A stretch of DNA of 64,000 nt from Streptomyces sp. CC228A (GCF_021390935.1 NZ_JAJPUI010000001.1:124001-188000); one strand, 5' to 3'; positions 9,768 to 20,434 are shown, numbered from the stretch's first letter. The notes: generated from the letters alone by a model not told the origin. Numbers and translations: made by a program.

Positions 9768-10661
9768 ATGCCCAGTCACGAGGTCATGCCCTCCTCCGTC
9801 CTGAGTTCCCTGCACGTCTACCCGGTCAAGGCCCTGCGGGGCTCTTCGCCCGCCCAGGCGGTCGTGGAGCCCTGGGGGCTGTCCGGCGACCGCCGCTGGG
9901 CGCTCGCCGACCCGTCCGGCCGGGCGGTGACCCAGCGTCAGCGCCCCCTCCTCGCCCTGGCCCGCGCCCAGGCGGAGCCCGGCGGCGGACTGCGCGTGTC
10001 CGCGCCCGGAAGGGAGGAGCTGACCGTCGCCGTGCCCGATGCGGCGTCTGCCGGCACCGTCGTCGTGGAGGTGTTCGGCTCGAAGGTCGACGCCGTGCCC
10101 GCGGGCGCGGAGGCCGACGCCTGGTTCAGCGGCCACATCGGCGCGGACGTGCAGCTGGTGTACATGGGCGACCCCGCGCGCGACCGCCCCGTCGACCCCG
10201 ACTACGCCCGCCCGGGCGACACCGTCTCCTTCGCCGACGGCTACCCGCTGCTCGCCGCCGCCACGGCCTCCCTCGACGCCCTCAACACCCTCGTCGCACA
10301 GGGCGACCACGCCCACGAAGGCCCCCTCGGGATGGAGCGGTTCCGGCCCAACCTCGTCATCGGCGGCACCCGCGCCTGGGAGGAGGACCGGTGGGAGCGG
10401 ATCGCCGTCGGAGAGGTCGTCTTCCGGGTCGTCAAGCCGTGCGGGCGCTGCGCGGTGACCACGGTCGACCCGCGGACCGCCGCGAAGGGCAAGGAGCCCC
10501 TGCACACCCTGAGCCGGCACCGCCGCGCGGGCGGCAAGGTCCTCTTCGGCCAGAACCTCATCCCGGAGACCACCGGCACGGTGCGGGTCGGCGACCCGGT
10601 GCGGGTGCTCGCCACCCGTGGCGGGCAGACCGCGGAAGACCCCGGCCCGGCCGTCGCATAG
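9768..10661 (+). CDS. MOSC domain-containing protein
   Basis: A 297-residue protein with an N-terminal MOSC beta-barrel domain (LSSLHVYPVKALRGSS, GLSGDRRWALADP) and a C-terminal MOSC domain (FRPNLVIGGTRAWEED, KPCGRCAVTTVDP, FGQNLIPE). The cysteine in KPCGRC is the position that binds the molybdenum cofactor in mARC-type enzymes. Likely a molybdenum-dependent reductase or sulfur carrier acting on N-hydroxylated or related compounds. ATG 9768 follows GCAGGATGAGG; an ATG at 9786 is possible. It is followed after 64 bases by the Rv1733c-like gene. Confidence 0.88.
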   Translation: MPSHEVMPSSVLSSLHVYPVKALRGSSPAQAVVEPWGLSGDRRWALADPSGRAVTQRQRPLLALARAQAEPGGGLRVSAPGREELTVAVPDAASAGTVVVEVFGSKVDAVPAGAEADAWFSGHIGADVQLVYMGDPARDRPVDPDYARPGDTVSFADGYPLLAAATASLDALNTLVAQGDHAHEGPLGMERFRPNLVIGGTRAWEEDRWERIAVGEVVFRVVKPCGRCAVTTVDPRTAAKGKEPLHTLSRHRRAGGKVLFGQNLIPETTGTVRVGDPVRVLATRGGQTAEDPGPAVA

Positions 10662-10725
10662 GCCTCCGCGACCTGGGCACCCGACCCCCGGAACCACGGT
10701 CGAACACGGATGACGGGAGAAGGGG

Positions 10726-11351
10726 GTGGGCGCCGTGTACGCGGCGGCCACGGGTCTGTGGCGCTGGCGCGGCAATCCGCTGCGCCGCACCACCGACCTG
10801 CTGGAGGCATGGACGGCACTGGCGGCCCTGGTGCTCATCTGCGTGGGCGCGCCCGTCGCGGGATGGCTGGTCGGCGTGTCCGCCGACGCGGCCCTCCAGG
10901 AGTCGGCGCGCCTCCAGCAGGAACGCCGCCTGCAGGTGGTCGCCGAGGTCCTGGGGCCCGCCGCGGCGCCCGAGCCGGGCTCGGTGCTCCCCTATCGGGT
11001 GTCCGCGGCGGAGCAGCAGCTGCGCGAGCCGGTCGACGCGCGCTGGGCGGCACCCGACGGCACGGAGCGCACCGGCGTCGTCACCGCGCCGCGGGATGCC
11101 GCCGAGCCGGGCGACACGCTGCCGGTGTGGGTGGACGGCGAAGGCGAGTTGACGCGTCGGCCGCTGACCGGGGACACCGCCCGCGAGCACGCCGCCCTGG
11201 CGGGTGCGGGGGCGGCCGCGGGCGCGGTGCTCGTCGTCGAGGAGGCCGGCGCCTGGTCCTCTGGCGGCTACGGCAGCACCGGTACGCCTGCCTCGACCGG
11301 GACTGGGCCGGCCGGGGCCCCGACTGGGGCCGCACCGGGGCCGGCGGCTGA
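10726..11351 (+). pseudogene. Rv1733c-like membrane protein (one frame break)
   Basis: Small membrane protein with two hydrophobic segments ([21 protein letters not shown] at about residues 31-52 and a second Ala/Val/Leu-rich one near residues 160-175) separated by an extracytoplasmic domain containing [11 protein letters not shown] and [13 protein letters not shown]. The N-terminal [12 protein letters not shown] and C-terminal [18 protein letters not shown] are the signature of the Rv1733c family of actinobacteria. The C-terminus is reached only if one base is added near 11242-11250; otherwise reading continues out of frame into low-complexity sequence. Function is unknown. Confidence 0.75.
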
Positions 11352-11836
11352 GAGCCGCGCGAGCGGCCGGAGCGGGGCGACCGGGCTGCGGCCGAGGGTC
11401 CCGACCGTACCGGCGCGGGAGGAGGCCCGTCGTACCGGCGCGGGCGGAGGCCCGCGCGGGAGGACGCCCACCGTGCCGGCGCGGGAGGAGGCCCACCATG
11501 CCGGCGGGGGACGGCCTCCCGTACCGGCGCGCGGCAGAGCCGGTCATACCCGGCGCGGGCGTCGCTCCTGGCGGCGTGCGGCGCCCCTTGCCGGCGCGGC
11601 CGGCGCTGCGCGCGCGGGTGCGGTCGCGGTACGGGGCCGCGGCACCGATCCTCGCGGTGCGGGGAGCGTTCGGGCGGGCAGGGGCCGCGCGCCGGCACGG
11701 GCCCGCGCCGCGGGAAGCGGGCAACCGGGCGCCGTCGTGCGCGCTACGGTGGTGCGACGAGTCGGAGATCGGCGGCGCGCCGGGGTCGCACGCGGGCCGG
11801 GCGGGCGAGCGCACGAGGCGGGGGCAGAGCAGCACG
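11352..11836. repeat. Gene-free stretch with degenerate CCGGCGCGGGAGGAGGCCC repeats
   Basis: Between 11400 and about 11560 the motif ACCGTACCGGCGCGGGAGG and variants recur four to five times with irregular spacing. The remaining sequence to 11836 shows no gene I can support. The stretch separates the Rv1733c-like gene from the beta-helix/AAA gene and probably holds the promoter of the latter. Confidence 0.5.
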
Positions 11837-14262
11837 ATGGCACAGGGCACGGTCCAGGTGACGCACACGGGCACGTCGCGGTGGCGGCGCCGCACGGGCG
11901 AGTACCCCTCCCTCACCGCTGCCCTGGAGGCCGCGGGCGACGGGGACGTCCTCACCCTCGCCCCCGGCACCTACCGGGAGAACCTGGTGCTGCAGCGTGC
12001 GGTGACGCTGCGCGGCACGGACGGGGCCGTGGGGTCCGTGCGGATCGCGCCGGCGGACGGCGTGCCGCTGACGGTGCGGGCCTCCGCCACCGTGCGGGAC
12101 CTGCACATCGAGGGCCAGGACGCGGCGGTGCCCGCGCTGCTCGTGGAGGACGGCACGCCGGAGCTGCTCGACCTGCGGATCGTCACGCGGTCCGCTGCGG
12201 GCGTGGAGGTGCGGGGCGCGGCCCGGCCGACCGTGCGGCGGGTCACCGTCGACAACCCGGCGGGTGTCGGCATCGCCGTCCTGGGCGGCGCGGGCGGCGT
12301 GTTCGAGGAGTGCGAGGTCGTCGCGGCGGGCCAGGAGGGCGTGGCGGTGACGGGCGGGGCCCATCCGCGCCTGGAGCGGTGCCGGGTCCACCACGCGTCC
12401 GGGGCGGGCCTGTCCGTCACCGGGGAGCACAGCGCCCTGGAGGGCCTCGGCTGCGAGGTGTACGAGATCCGGGGCAGCGGCGTGCGCGTCGCCGGCCGGG
12501 CGAGCGCGCACCTGAGCGACTCGTCGGTGCACCGCACCTCCGCGGACGGGGTCACCCTCGACACGGACGCCGTGCTGACGTTGTCGGACTGCGACATCCA
12601 CGACGTGCCGGAGAACGCCGTCGACCTGCGGTCGCGGGCGGTGCTCACGCTGACCCGGTCCACGGTCCGCCGGTTCGGGCGCAACGGCCTGTCCGTATGG
12701 GACCCGGGGACGCGGGTGGACGCGAACGGGTGCGAGATCCACGACAGCACGGGCGACTACCCGGCGGTGTGGGTGAGCGACGGGGCGACGGCCGTGCTGG
12801 ACTCCTGCCGGGTGCGGGAGGTGCCGGACGCGCTGTTCGTGCTGGACCGCGGTTCGCGCGTGGACGTGGTGGACAGCGACCTGTCGCAGGTGCGCAACAC
12901 GGCCGTGTCGGTGAGCGACGGGGCGACCGCGCAGCTCGACGACTGCCGGGTGCGGGAGGCGTCGACCGGCGCCTGGTTCCGGGACCACGGCAGCGGCGGC
13001 ACCCTCGCGTCCTGCGTCTTCGAGAACGTGCAGACGGGCGTCATCGTCAGCAAGGGCGCGGACCCGGTGGTCGAGCGCTGCACGGTCGCGTCCCCGGGCG
13101 AGGCCGGCTTCTACGTGTCCGCGGAGGGGCGCGGCACCTTCGACGGCTGCCGGGTCGCGGACAGCGGCGGGTACGGCTTCCACGTGCGGGACGGCTGCCG
13201 CACGACGCTGCGGCGGTGCCGCACGGAGCGCTGCGCCCGCGGCGGCTACGAGGTGGCGGGCGACGGCCCGGTCGTGGAGGACTGCACGGGCGACGAGAGT
13301 GCGACCGTGCCGGCCGCGGCCGCGCGGGTGGCGGTCGCGCCCCGGCCGGGTGCCACCGCCCCGCAGCCGGGCGCGGCGGTGGCGGTCGCGCCGCCCGCGC
13401 CGGCGGGGTGCCCGCGCAGCCGTCCGCGCCGGAGCGGGAGGCGGCAGCGGCACGGGACTCGCAGGACGTGCTCGCGGAACTCGACGCGCTGGTGGGCCTG
13501 GAGAGCGTCAAGCGGGAGGTGCGCACCCTCATCAACATGATCGAGGTGGGGCGCAGGCGGCAGGAGGCCGGGCTGAAGGCCGCGTCGGTCCGCCGCCACC
13601 TGGCCTTCACCGGCAACCCGGGCACCGGCAAGACGACGGTGGCGCGGCTGTACGGGGAGATCCTGGCGTCGCTGGGGGTGCTGGAGCGCGGGCACCTGGT
13701 GGAGGTGTCCCGGGTCGACCTGGTCGGCGAGCACATCGGGTCGACGGCGATCCGCACCCAGGAGGCGTTCGACCGGGCGCGCGGCGGGGTGCTGTTCATC
13801 GACGAGGCGTACGCCCTGTCGCCGGAGGACTCGGGGCGGGACTTCGGGCGCGAGGCGATCGACACCCTGGTCAAGCTGATGGAGGACCACCGGGACGCTG
13901 TGGTGGTCATCGTCGCCGGGTACACGGCCGAGATGGAGCGGTTCCTGACGGTGAACCCCGGGGTGGCGTCCCGCTTCTCACGGACCATCAGCTTTCCCGA
14001 CTACGTGCCCGAGGAGCTGCTGCGGATCGTGCGGCAGCAGGCGGAGGATCACGAGTACCGGCTGGCCGAGGGCACGGCTGAGGCGCTGCTCACGTACTTC
14101 GAGGCGGTGCCGAAGGGCCCGGCGTTCGGCAACGGCCGTACCGCGCGGCAGACGTTCGAGTCGATGGTGGAGCGGCACGCGGGCCGGGTCGCCGTGCTCG
14201 CGAGCGCGAGCACGGACGACCTGAGCCTGCTCTATCCCGAGGACCTGCCGGAGGCGCCCTGA
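11837..14262 (+). pseudogene. Right-handed beta-helix repeat / AAA (CbxX-CfxQ type) ATPase fusion (one frame break)
   Basis: About 808 residues. Residues 1-490 form a parallel beta-helix array: many short strands with recurring patterns such as [34 protein letters not shown] and [15 protein letters not shown], a fold used for carbohydrate or surface binding. A Pro/Ala/Val linker follows. The C-terminal 280 residues are a CbxX/SpoVK-type AAA ATPase: Walker [10 protein letters not shown], Walker [12 protein letters not shown], and [20 protein letters not shown]. The AAA frame is joined to the helix frame by one missing G in GGGG at 13405-13408. No signal peptide, so a cytoplasmic ATPase with a beta-helix recognition arm is likely. 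ATG 11837 is the first good start. It overlaps the end of the convergent hydrolase gene by 31 bases. Confidence 0.82.
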
Positions 14263-16676
14263 CCGTCCCCGTCGTCCGGCCCGCCGCCGCGCTGGGTCGG
14301 CACCGCGGACAGGGCGTCGGCGGGCAGCGCGTCCGGCAGCGCGTCCGCGGGCAGCGGCAGCCGGTCGAGGAGGGCGGTGCGCTCCCGGGCGAACGCCGGG
14401 TCCGCCTGGTAGTCGGAGTGCCCGAGGATCGGTTCGGGCAGCGGGTGGTCGCCGGTGCGGCCGTACACGACGGGGTCGCGCAGGGCGGGGTGGTCGACCT
14501 CGCGCCTGGCGCCGTCGGCGGGCAGGCCGACGGGGCCCCCTATGGGGTCGGTGTGCCGCCACAGGTTGCGCCAGCAGTGCACCTCGCGGTGCAGGCCGGT
14601 GAGCGGCCCGCGGCCGAAGTAGGCGGGGAACCAGCGGCCGTACAGCCGCTCCAGCGGTGAGCCGTACGTGAGGAGGGCGACGCGCCGGCGGGTGGCGGCG
14701 GGCAGCTGCCACACGGCGGCGGCGGCCAGCACGCTGCCCTGCGAGTGGCCGGAGATGACGAGGCGCCCGCCGGTGCGGCCGGTCCAGGAGGCCATCCGCC
14801 AGGTGAGGTCGGGCACGGCCCGCTCGGCGTAGCAGGGCGGCGCGAACGGGTGGGCGGCGCGGGGCCAGAAGGTGCCGACGTCCCAGAGGATGCCGATGGT
14901 GCGGCGGGCGGACGCGTCGCGGTAGGCGCGGCGGCCCCAGGTGACGAACAGCAGGAAGCCGAGGCCGACGAGCCACGAGCCGAGGGACTGGGCGGCTTCG
15001 GCGGCGCCGTCGAGGACGGCGGGAGCCCCGTCGAAGGCGGTGCCCGGCACTTCGCCGGTCAGCCACGCGCCGGCCACGCCGACCGCGCCGAGGGTGAGCG
15101 TGGCCCCGGCCAGCAGCCCGGCGAGACCGGGGCGGCGTCGGTGAGCCGGGCGGCGGCCCGGACCCGGGCGATGGTCCGGGTGCGGACCGGGTCGGGGCGC
15201 TCGCCGGCGTACTCGGCCTCGACGACCGGCGCGAGCCGCAGGGCGGCGAGGGCGGTGCGGGCCGCCAGGTAGGCGACGGGCACGAGGAGGGTGAGCAGCA
15301 CGGCCGGTATGGCGGCGGCCTGCCAGCTCAGCATGACGGGCGGCCCGGCCAGGGCTCCCCGCCGGGGCCCGGGTCGGCGGGCGCGGCGAGCCAGTCGGCG
15401 ACGCGCTGGGCGACGCCGCCGGCCATGAGCCCGCCGAGGGCGCAGGCCAGCATCGCGACGGCCGGGCCCGCGAGGCCGTGGAGGGCGGTGCGGGGCGCGG
15501 GGGCGCGGCGGTACAGGCGCACGGCGACGGCCGCGAGGGCCAGCACCAGGCAGCCCTGGGCGAGGGCGACGACACCGAACGTGGCGTCCCCGGCAGGGAG
15601 CCCGCTGACGCCCAGTCGGGCCGCGACCAGGAGGCGTACCCGGCGGCGAGGACGAGCAGCACGGCGGCGGAGCCGGGCAGCCAGGTGATGAGGGTGCCGT
15701 CGAGGCGCTGGTCGAGGCGGCGTTCGCTGCGGCCGCGGCGGCACACCACGGCGGCGGCGGTGCACCCGCCGACGAGCAGGGCGCCCTCGACGCACCAGCC
15801 GAGGACGGCGAGCGGGGTGCTGTCGCCGCCGCGGTCGTGGCGGGCGGCGGCCCCGGCGACGGCCGCGGCGACGGTCAGCAGACCGGCGGCGGTGTGGGCG
15901 GCGCGCAGCCTCGCGACGAGGCGGCGGCCGTACCAGAAACCGGGGCGGCCCAGGGCGGGCCGGTCCGCGTGCGGCAGGAGGCCGCCGCCCGCCTCCTCGG
16001 CGTCGGGCCCGGCGTCGCCGCGGGGCGGGCGCTGGGACTCGTACGCGCTCCAGGTGCGGTGGGAGAGGTACCAGAGGAGGGCGACGAGCGCGGTCGGGAC
16101 GACGGCGGCGGCGGTGAGGCGGCGGCCGGGCTGGGACCACCAGCCGCCCTCCGCGGCGGCGAGGAAGGACAGCCAGCCGCGGCCGTCGGTGCAGGCGGCG
16201 GTGCCCGCGCACTGCCACGCCACCAGGTCGAGGGCGACCTCGCAGGCGGCGGCGGTGAGGAGCACGGTGAGGGAGAGGGCGACGAGCCGGACGAGGACGC
16301 CGTAGAGCCGCACGGAGCCGCCGCGGCCGCCCGGGGCGGCGGGGCGCATCCAGTGGGCGAGGTTGACGACCATGAACGGCAGGAGCAGCAGCCACAGGGC
16401 GCGGGAGCCGTTGCCGGAGGTGAGGTTGGACCAGACGTACGCCTCGGGGACGGGGCCGTCGCGGAAGCGGTCGGGCCGGGTCTCGGCGTCCGCGTCGTCG
16501 GCGCGGCGGTACATGGCGGCGGTGGCGTCCCCGGTGACGCGGACGGTGCGGGGGTCGTCGAGCATGCCCTGCGGTGTGGCTCCGCCGACGCCGTGCACGA
16601 GGAGTTCGAGCGCGGCGGCGGGGCTCCTCGCCTCCGGTCCTGCGCCGGGTGCGGCTTCCGGTGCGGCTGGCGACAC
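14232..16676 (-). pseudogene. Large membrane alpha/beta hydrolase (three frame breaks)
   Basis: About 815 residues. The N-terminus has LELLVHGVGGATPQGML, a lipase-like oxyanion segment, then about eight hydrophobic segments, then a hydrolase core with nucleophile elbow GHSQGS and SDYQADPAF near the end. The catalytic Ser is visible; the Asp and His partners are not certain (GHSDYQ is a candidate). The frame shifts at about 15618, 15338 and 15129-15132, each as a one-base loss, and returns to the original frame, so the gene is probably intact in the organism. Start chosen at GTG 16676 because AGGAAGG lies a few bases upstream; the open frame extends further but with unnatural sequence. Likely a membrane-bound lipase or esterase; substrate unknown. 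Confidence 0.72.
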
Positions 16677-17017
16677 GGGCTTCCTTCCTGCGGAGTTGGC
16701 GAAAACGGTCACGGGGGGCGGCGGTTGCGGAACGGGGGTGCGCGGGCGACAGCGGGGTGGGTCTGTACGGGGGCGGTGCGACACGGCGAGTACAGCCGGT
16801 GCGGGACGGCGGTGCGGCAGGTGCGGCGGGTGCAGGGGTGTGCTGCGGGGCGTGCGGGCGGGGAGCGCGCGACGTGCCGTGGCCGGCGGCGCCGGGGCGG
16901 GCCGCCGCACGGCCCTCCCGTAGTCTCCCCGTCACCCCGCGAAGTGAAGCGCGTGGCAGGATGAGCAGGCTTGGCCAGCGGTGTTGCTGAAACGATCACG
17001 GAAGGAACGGCCCTGGG
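16677..17017. other. Divergent promoter region, no gene seen
   Basis: About 340 bases separate the divergently transcribed hydrolase and DeoR genes. Ribosome binding sites lie at both ends (AGGAAGG for the hydrolase, GGAAGGA at about 17001 for the regulator). I see no gene in between. Confidence 0.5.
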
Positions 17018-17839
17018 GTGAGCGACAACCAGAACCTCCTCGCGGAGCAGCGGCGCGCCCTGATCCTGGACGAGGTGCGGCGGCGCGGCGGCGCGCGGGT
17101 CAACGAGCTCACCCGCAGGCTGAACGTGTCCGACATGACGGTGCGTCGGGACCTGGACGCGCTGGCGCGCCAGGGCGTGATCGAGAAGGTGCACGGCGGT
17201 GCCGTGCCGGTCGCGGAGGCCGAGGCGCGGACGCACGAGCCGGGTTTCGAGGCGAAGTCGGCACTGGCGCCCGGAGCGAAGGAGGACATCGCGCGGGTCG
17301 CGGCGGCGATGGCGGCGCCGGGCAGCGCGGTGGCGCTGTCGGGCGGTACGACGACGTACGCGGTGGCGCGGCACCTGCTGGACGTGCCGGACCTGACGGT
17401 GGTGACGAACTCCGTGCGGGTGGCGGACGTGTTCCACGCCGCGAAGGGCGGTACGGCGACGGTGGTGCTGACGGGCGGGGTGCGGACGCCGTCGGACGCG
17501 CTGGTCGGGCCGGTCGCGGACCAGACGATCGCGACGCTCCACTTCGACCTGCTGTTCCTGGGGGTGCACGGGGTGTCGGTGGAGGCGGGTCTGTCGACGC
17601 CGAACCTGGCGGAGGCGGAGACGAACCGGCGGCTGATCCGGTCGGCGCGCCGGGTCGTCGTGGTCGCCGACCACACCAAGTGGGGCACGGTGGCGCTGGG
17701 TTCCTTCGCCCGGCTCGACGAGGTCGACACGCTGGTGACGGACGGGGGCGCGCCGGACGCGGTGCGCGCGGAGATGGCCGAGCACCTGCCCGGACTGGTG
17801 GTGGCGGGCGGCCGCGACCACGACGGCGACCGGGGGTGA
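17018..17839 (+). CDS. DeoR/GlpR family transcriptional regulator
   Basis: A 273-residue regulator. The N-terminal winged helix (residues 8-60: LLAEQRRALILDEVRRRG, NVSDMTVRRDLDALARQGVIEKVHGGAV) is typical of DeoR, and the C-terminal DeoRC sensor (SGGTTTYAVARHL, VVLTGGVRTPSDALVGP, DLLFLGVHGVSVEAGLSTPNLAEAETNR, VVVADHTKWG) binds a sugar phosphate in the family. Starts at GTG 17018, with GGAAGGA about 11 bases upstream. The SRPBCC gene follows after 7 bases, so the two are co-transcribed. The effector is unknown. Confidence 0.93.
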   Translation: MSDNQNLLAEQRRALILDEVRRRGGARVNELTRRLNVSDMTVRRDLDALARQGVIEKVHGGAVPVAEAEARTHEPGFEAKSALAPGAKEDIARVAAAMAAPGSAVALSGGTTTYAVARHLLDVPDLTVVTNSVRVADVFHAAKGGTATVVLTGGVRTPSDALVGPVADQTIATLHFDLLFLGVHGVSVEAGLSTPNLAEAETNRRLIRSARRVVVVADHTKWGTVALGSFARLDEVDTLVTDGGAPDAVRAEMAEHLPGLVVAGGRDHDGDRG

Positions 17840-17846
17840 GGCGGGG

Positions 17847-18290
17847 ATGGGTGTCTTCCGTGTGGAGCGGGTGACCGCGCTGCCGCCGGAGGAGGCGTGG
17901 CGGCGGATCACCGACTGGCGGGCGCAGGCGGCCCAGGTGCCGCTGACCCGGCTGGCGTCGGTGAGTCCGGGGCCGGCCCGCGCGGGCACCCGCTTCACGA
18001 TGCGGACGGGCGTGGGGCCCGTGGCGTTCGACGACCCGATGGCCGTGGTGCGCTGGGAGCCGCCGGCGGAGGGCGGCGGCACGCGGGGCGTGTGCCGGGT
18101 GGAGAAGTACGGCCGCGTGGTGGGCGGCTGGGCGGAGCTCACCGTGCGGGCCGAGGGGACCGGCTCCAGGGTGACGTGGGTGGAGGAGCTCCGGCCCCGG
18201 GGCGTTCCGCGGTGGTGCGACCCGCTGCTGGACGCGGGCGCCCGGCGGGTGTTCGCCCGCGCGCTGCGGCGGGTGCTCGGCGGACGGTGA
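17847..18290 (+). CDS. SRPBCC family protein
   Basis: A 147-residue single-domain protein with the START/polyketide-cyclase-like fold pattern: FRVERVTALPPEEAWRRITDW at the start, a central AGTRFTMRTGVGPVAFDDPM, then VTWVEEL and a long C-terminal helix (LDAGARRVFARALRRVLGG). Such proteins bind hydrophobic ligands; the ligand is not known. It is the second gene of the deoR unit and ends just before a 30-bp tandem repeat. Confidence 0.85.
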   Translation: MGVFRVERVTALPPEEAWRRITDWRAQAAQVPLTRLASVSPGPARAGTRFTMRTGVGPVAFDDPMAVVRWEPPAEGGGTRGVCRVEKYGRVVGGWAELTVRAEGTGSRVTWVEELRPRGVPRWCDPLLDAGARRVFARALRRVLGGR

Positions 18291-18450
18291 GGCACGCCTC
18301 GGGAGGCGAGCGGGGCGGCGGGCACGCCCCGGGAGGCGAGCGGGGCGGCGGGCACGCCCCGGGAGGCGAGCGGCACGGCGGGCACGCCCCGGGAGGCGAG
18401 CGGCACGGCGGGCACGCCCCGGGAGGCGAGCGGCACGGCGGGCACGCCCC
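18291..18450. repeat. 30-bp tandem repeat, five copies
   Basis: From 18301 to 18450 a 30-bp unit (GGGAGGCGAGCGG[GG/CA]CGGCGGGCACGCCCC) repeats five times without spacers. The first two copies have GG and the last three CA at one site, so the copies are otherwise identical. A diverged part-copy precedes at 18291-18300. It begins right after the SRPBCC stop codon. Confidence 0.9.
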
Positions 18451-18576
18451 GGGCGCCTGGCGGGGCTCAGGTACTCCTCGGGAGGCGGGCGAGGGCGAGG
18501 CGCACCTCAGCGGCCGAGCAGGGCCGCGGCACGCCACCGGGCGCCGACCGCGCCGCCGGCGCCCGGTGGCGGCGCG

Positions 18577-19758
18577 TCACTCGGGCCAGGCGCCGGTGGC
18601 GAGGAACTCGTCGAGCGTGGCGCTGTACGGCTCGATGTCCAGGCCCTGTTCGGCCAGCCAGTCGTCCGAGTAGTACTTGTCCAGATAGCGCTCGCCCGGG
18701 TCGCAGATGAGGGTGACGACGCTGCCGGTCCGCCCCTGGGCCACCATCTCCGCCACGATCTTCAGGGCGCTCCACAGGCCGGTCCCGGTGGAGCCGCCCG
18801 CCTTGCGGCCGATGGCGTTCTCCAGGGCCCGCACGGCGGCGATGCTGGCCGCGTCGGGGACCTTCATCATCCGGTCGATGGCGCCGGGGACGAAGCTGGG
18901 CTCCATGCGGGGGCGGCCGATGCCCTCGATGCGGGAGCCGCAGTCGCTCGCCGCGTCCGGGTCGTGCCTGGTCCAGCCGTCGAAGAAGCAGGAGTTCTCC
19001 GGGTCGGGCACGCAGACCCGGGTGTCGTACTGCATGTAGTGCACGTAGCGGGCGATGGTGGCGGAGGTGCCGCCGGTGCCGGCCGTGGCGACGATCCAGG
19101 CGGGTTCCGGGTACCGCTCCAGGCGCAGCTGCTGGTAGACGGATTCGGCGATGTTGTTGTTGCCGCGCCAGTCGGTGGCCCGCTCCGCGTAGGTGAACTG
19201 GTCCATGTAGTGGCCGCCGGTCTCGGCGGCGAGGGCGGCGGCCTCCTCGTACATCTTGCGGGAGTCGTCGACGAAGTGGCACTGGCCGCCGTGGAATTCG
19301 ATGAGGCGGATCTTCTCCGGGCTGGTGGTGCGCGGCATCACGGCGATGAACGGGACGCCGACGAGCTTGGCGAAGTACGCCTCGGAGACGGCGGTCGAGC
19401 CGCTCGACGCCTCGATGACGGGCTTTCCGGGGCGGATCCATCCGTTGCACAGGCCGTACAGGAAGAGCGAGCGGGCCAGCCGGTGCTTGAGGCTGCCGGT
19501 GGGGTGCGTGGACTCGTCCTTGAGGTACAGGTCGATGCCCCACGCCTCGGGCAGCGGGAAGCGCAGGAGGTGGGTGTCGGCCGACCTGTTCGCGTCGGCC
19601 TGCACCTTCCGTACGGCTTCTTTCAGCCAGGTGCGGTAGGCGGTGTCCGTGCGGTCCACGTCGATCGTCGCGACCGGGCCCGCGGGCCGCGCCGCGGATG
19701 CCGCTCCGGCCGCGGCGGTTCGGGGGGCCGGCTCGTGCCGGTGGTGGGTGGTGTTCAC
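18577..19758 (-). CDS. PLP-dependent cysteine synthase family protein, Cds1-like
   Basis: A 393-residue fold-type II PLP enzyme. PLP lysine is in [10 protein letters not shown]; the phosphate-binding loop is [12 protein letters not shown]; substrate loop [11 protein letters not shown]; the C-terminal [14 protein letters not shown] and [19 protein letters not shown] are present. The pattern is closest to the group I know from M. tuberculosis Cds1 (Rv3684), an L-cysteine desulfhydrase that makes H2S, pyruvate and ammonia, rather than to biosynthetic CysK. It has an extra 30-residue N-terminal His/Ala/Pro-rich segment. GTG start at 19758 with GAGGAG upstream. It may also have synthase activity; sequence alone does not decide. 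Confidence 0.85.
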   Translation of the reverse strand: MNTTHHRHEPAPRTAAAGAASAARPAGPVATIDVDRTDTAYRTWLKEAVRKVQADANRSADTHLLRFPLPEAWGIDLYLKDESTHPTGSLKHRLARSLFLYGLCNGWIRPGKPVIEASSGSTAVSEAYFAKLVGVPFIAVMPRTTSPEKIRLIEFHGGQCHFVDDSRKMYEEAAALAAETGGHYMDQFTYAERATDWRGNNNIAESVYQQLRLERYPEPAWIVATAGTGGTSATIARYVHYMQYDTRVCVPDPENSCFFDGWTRHDPDAASDCGSRIEGIGRPRMEPSFVPGAIDRMMKVPDAASIAAVRALENAIGRKAGGSTGTGLWSALKIVAEMVAQGRTGSVVTLICDPGERYLDKYYSDDWLAEQGLDIEPYSATLDEFLATGAWPE

Positions 19759-20005
19759 GCCCGGCGCTCCTCGCTTCTGGTCGTCCTCACGGTCCCCGTG
19801 CTCCTCATCCCGCTCTCCTGCCGCTCAGGGCCCTTGCTGCCGCAGGGGGCCTCGTCCCTGAACATACCTCCCCCACCTGGGCAAACAATGACTTTGATGA
19901 CGCATAGGCTCTGCTTGCAGGGAGGGGCTGCCGGTGCTCTGGTGCGAACGCGGCGCGTTGTGCAGACTGGCCGCGGACAACCGGTGCGAAGGGGGCGGCG
20001 GACGT

Positions 20006-20347
20006 ATGGCGGAACCCGACTTCAGTGCCACGGGCGTACGGATCGAACGCTGGCCGCGCTCCCTCACCAGGGCCGGCGAGGTCCGGATCGAGGACGGCCG
20101 GCTGGCTCTGCTGACCAGCTACGGCCGCGAGATCGACAGCGCTCCCGTGGGCACGGTCAGGGCGGGCCGCCCCTGGTTCGCGGCGCCCGGTTCCGCCGTC
20201 GCGACGCTGAACGGCACCCGGTACCGGCTGACACTGAACGGCCGCGACCGGGACCGCGCCGAGGACCGCTCCCGGGACGCCTTCCGGGAGGGGCTCTGCC
20301 GCCGCTTCCTGGAGGCCCTGCGCAGGGCGCGGGGCAACCGCGTCTGA
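20006..20347 (+). CDS. Conserved hypothetical protein
   Basis: A 113-residue protein from ATG 20006. The core is VRIERWPRSLTRAGEVRIEDGRLALLTSYGREID with a later hydrophilic RYRLTLNGRDRDRAE segment and a C-terminal helix rich in Arg. It has no signal peptide or membrane segment. The N-terminal pattern occurs in streptomycetes as far as I recall, but I know no function. An earlier ATG at 19934 is in frame but adds Cys-rich sequence of unlikely coding character. Confidence 0.65.
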   Translation: MAEPDFSATGVRIERWPRSLTRAGEVRIEDGRLALLTSYGREIDSAPVGTVRAGRPWFAAPGSAVATLNGTRYRLTLNGRDRDRAEDRSRDAFREGLCRRFLEALRRARGNRV

Positions 20348-20400
20348 CGAGACGTCGGTTGCCGCGAGTTGCGGAGCGGTCACGTCTGGTCCACGCTGGA

Positions 20401-20434
20401 TTGACATCACTCAGGGTGCATGGGCGGTAACGCT
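20401..20434 (+). promoter_or_regulatory. Candidate promoter of the ATP-binding protein gene
   Basis: A perfect TTGACA at 20401-20406 stands before TAACGC at 20428. The spacing of 21 is long for the pair, so the true -10 may lie elsewhere in GGTAACGCT. Located about 90 bases upstream of the GTG at 20519. Confidence 0.35.

Noticed and set aside
18301..18450. Direct repeats of 30 bp that could suggest CRISPR
   Set aside because: The copies are directly adjacent with no unique spacers, and no cas genes are present.
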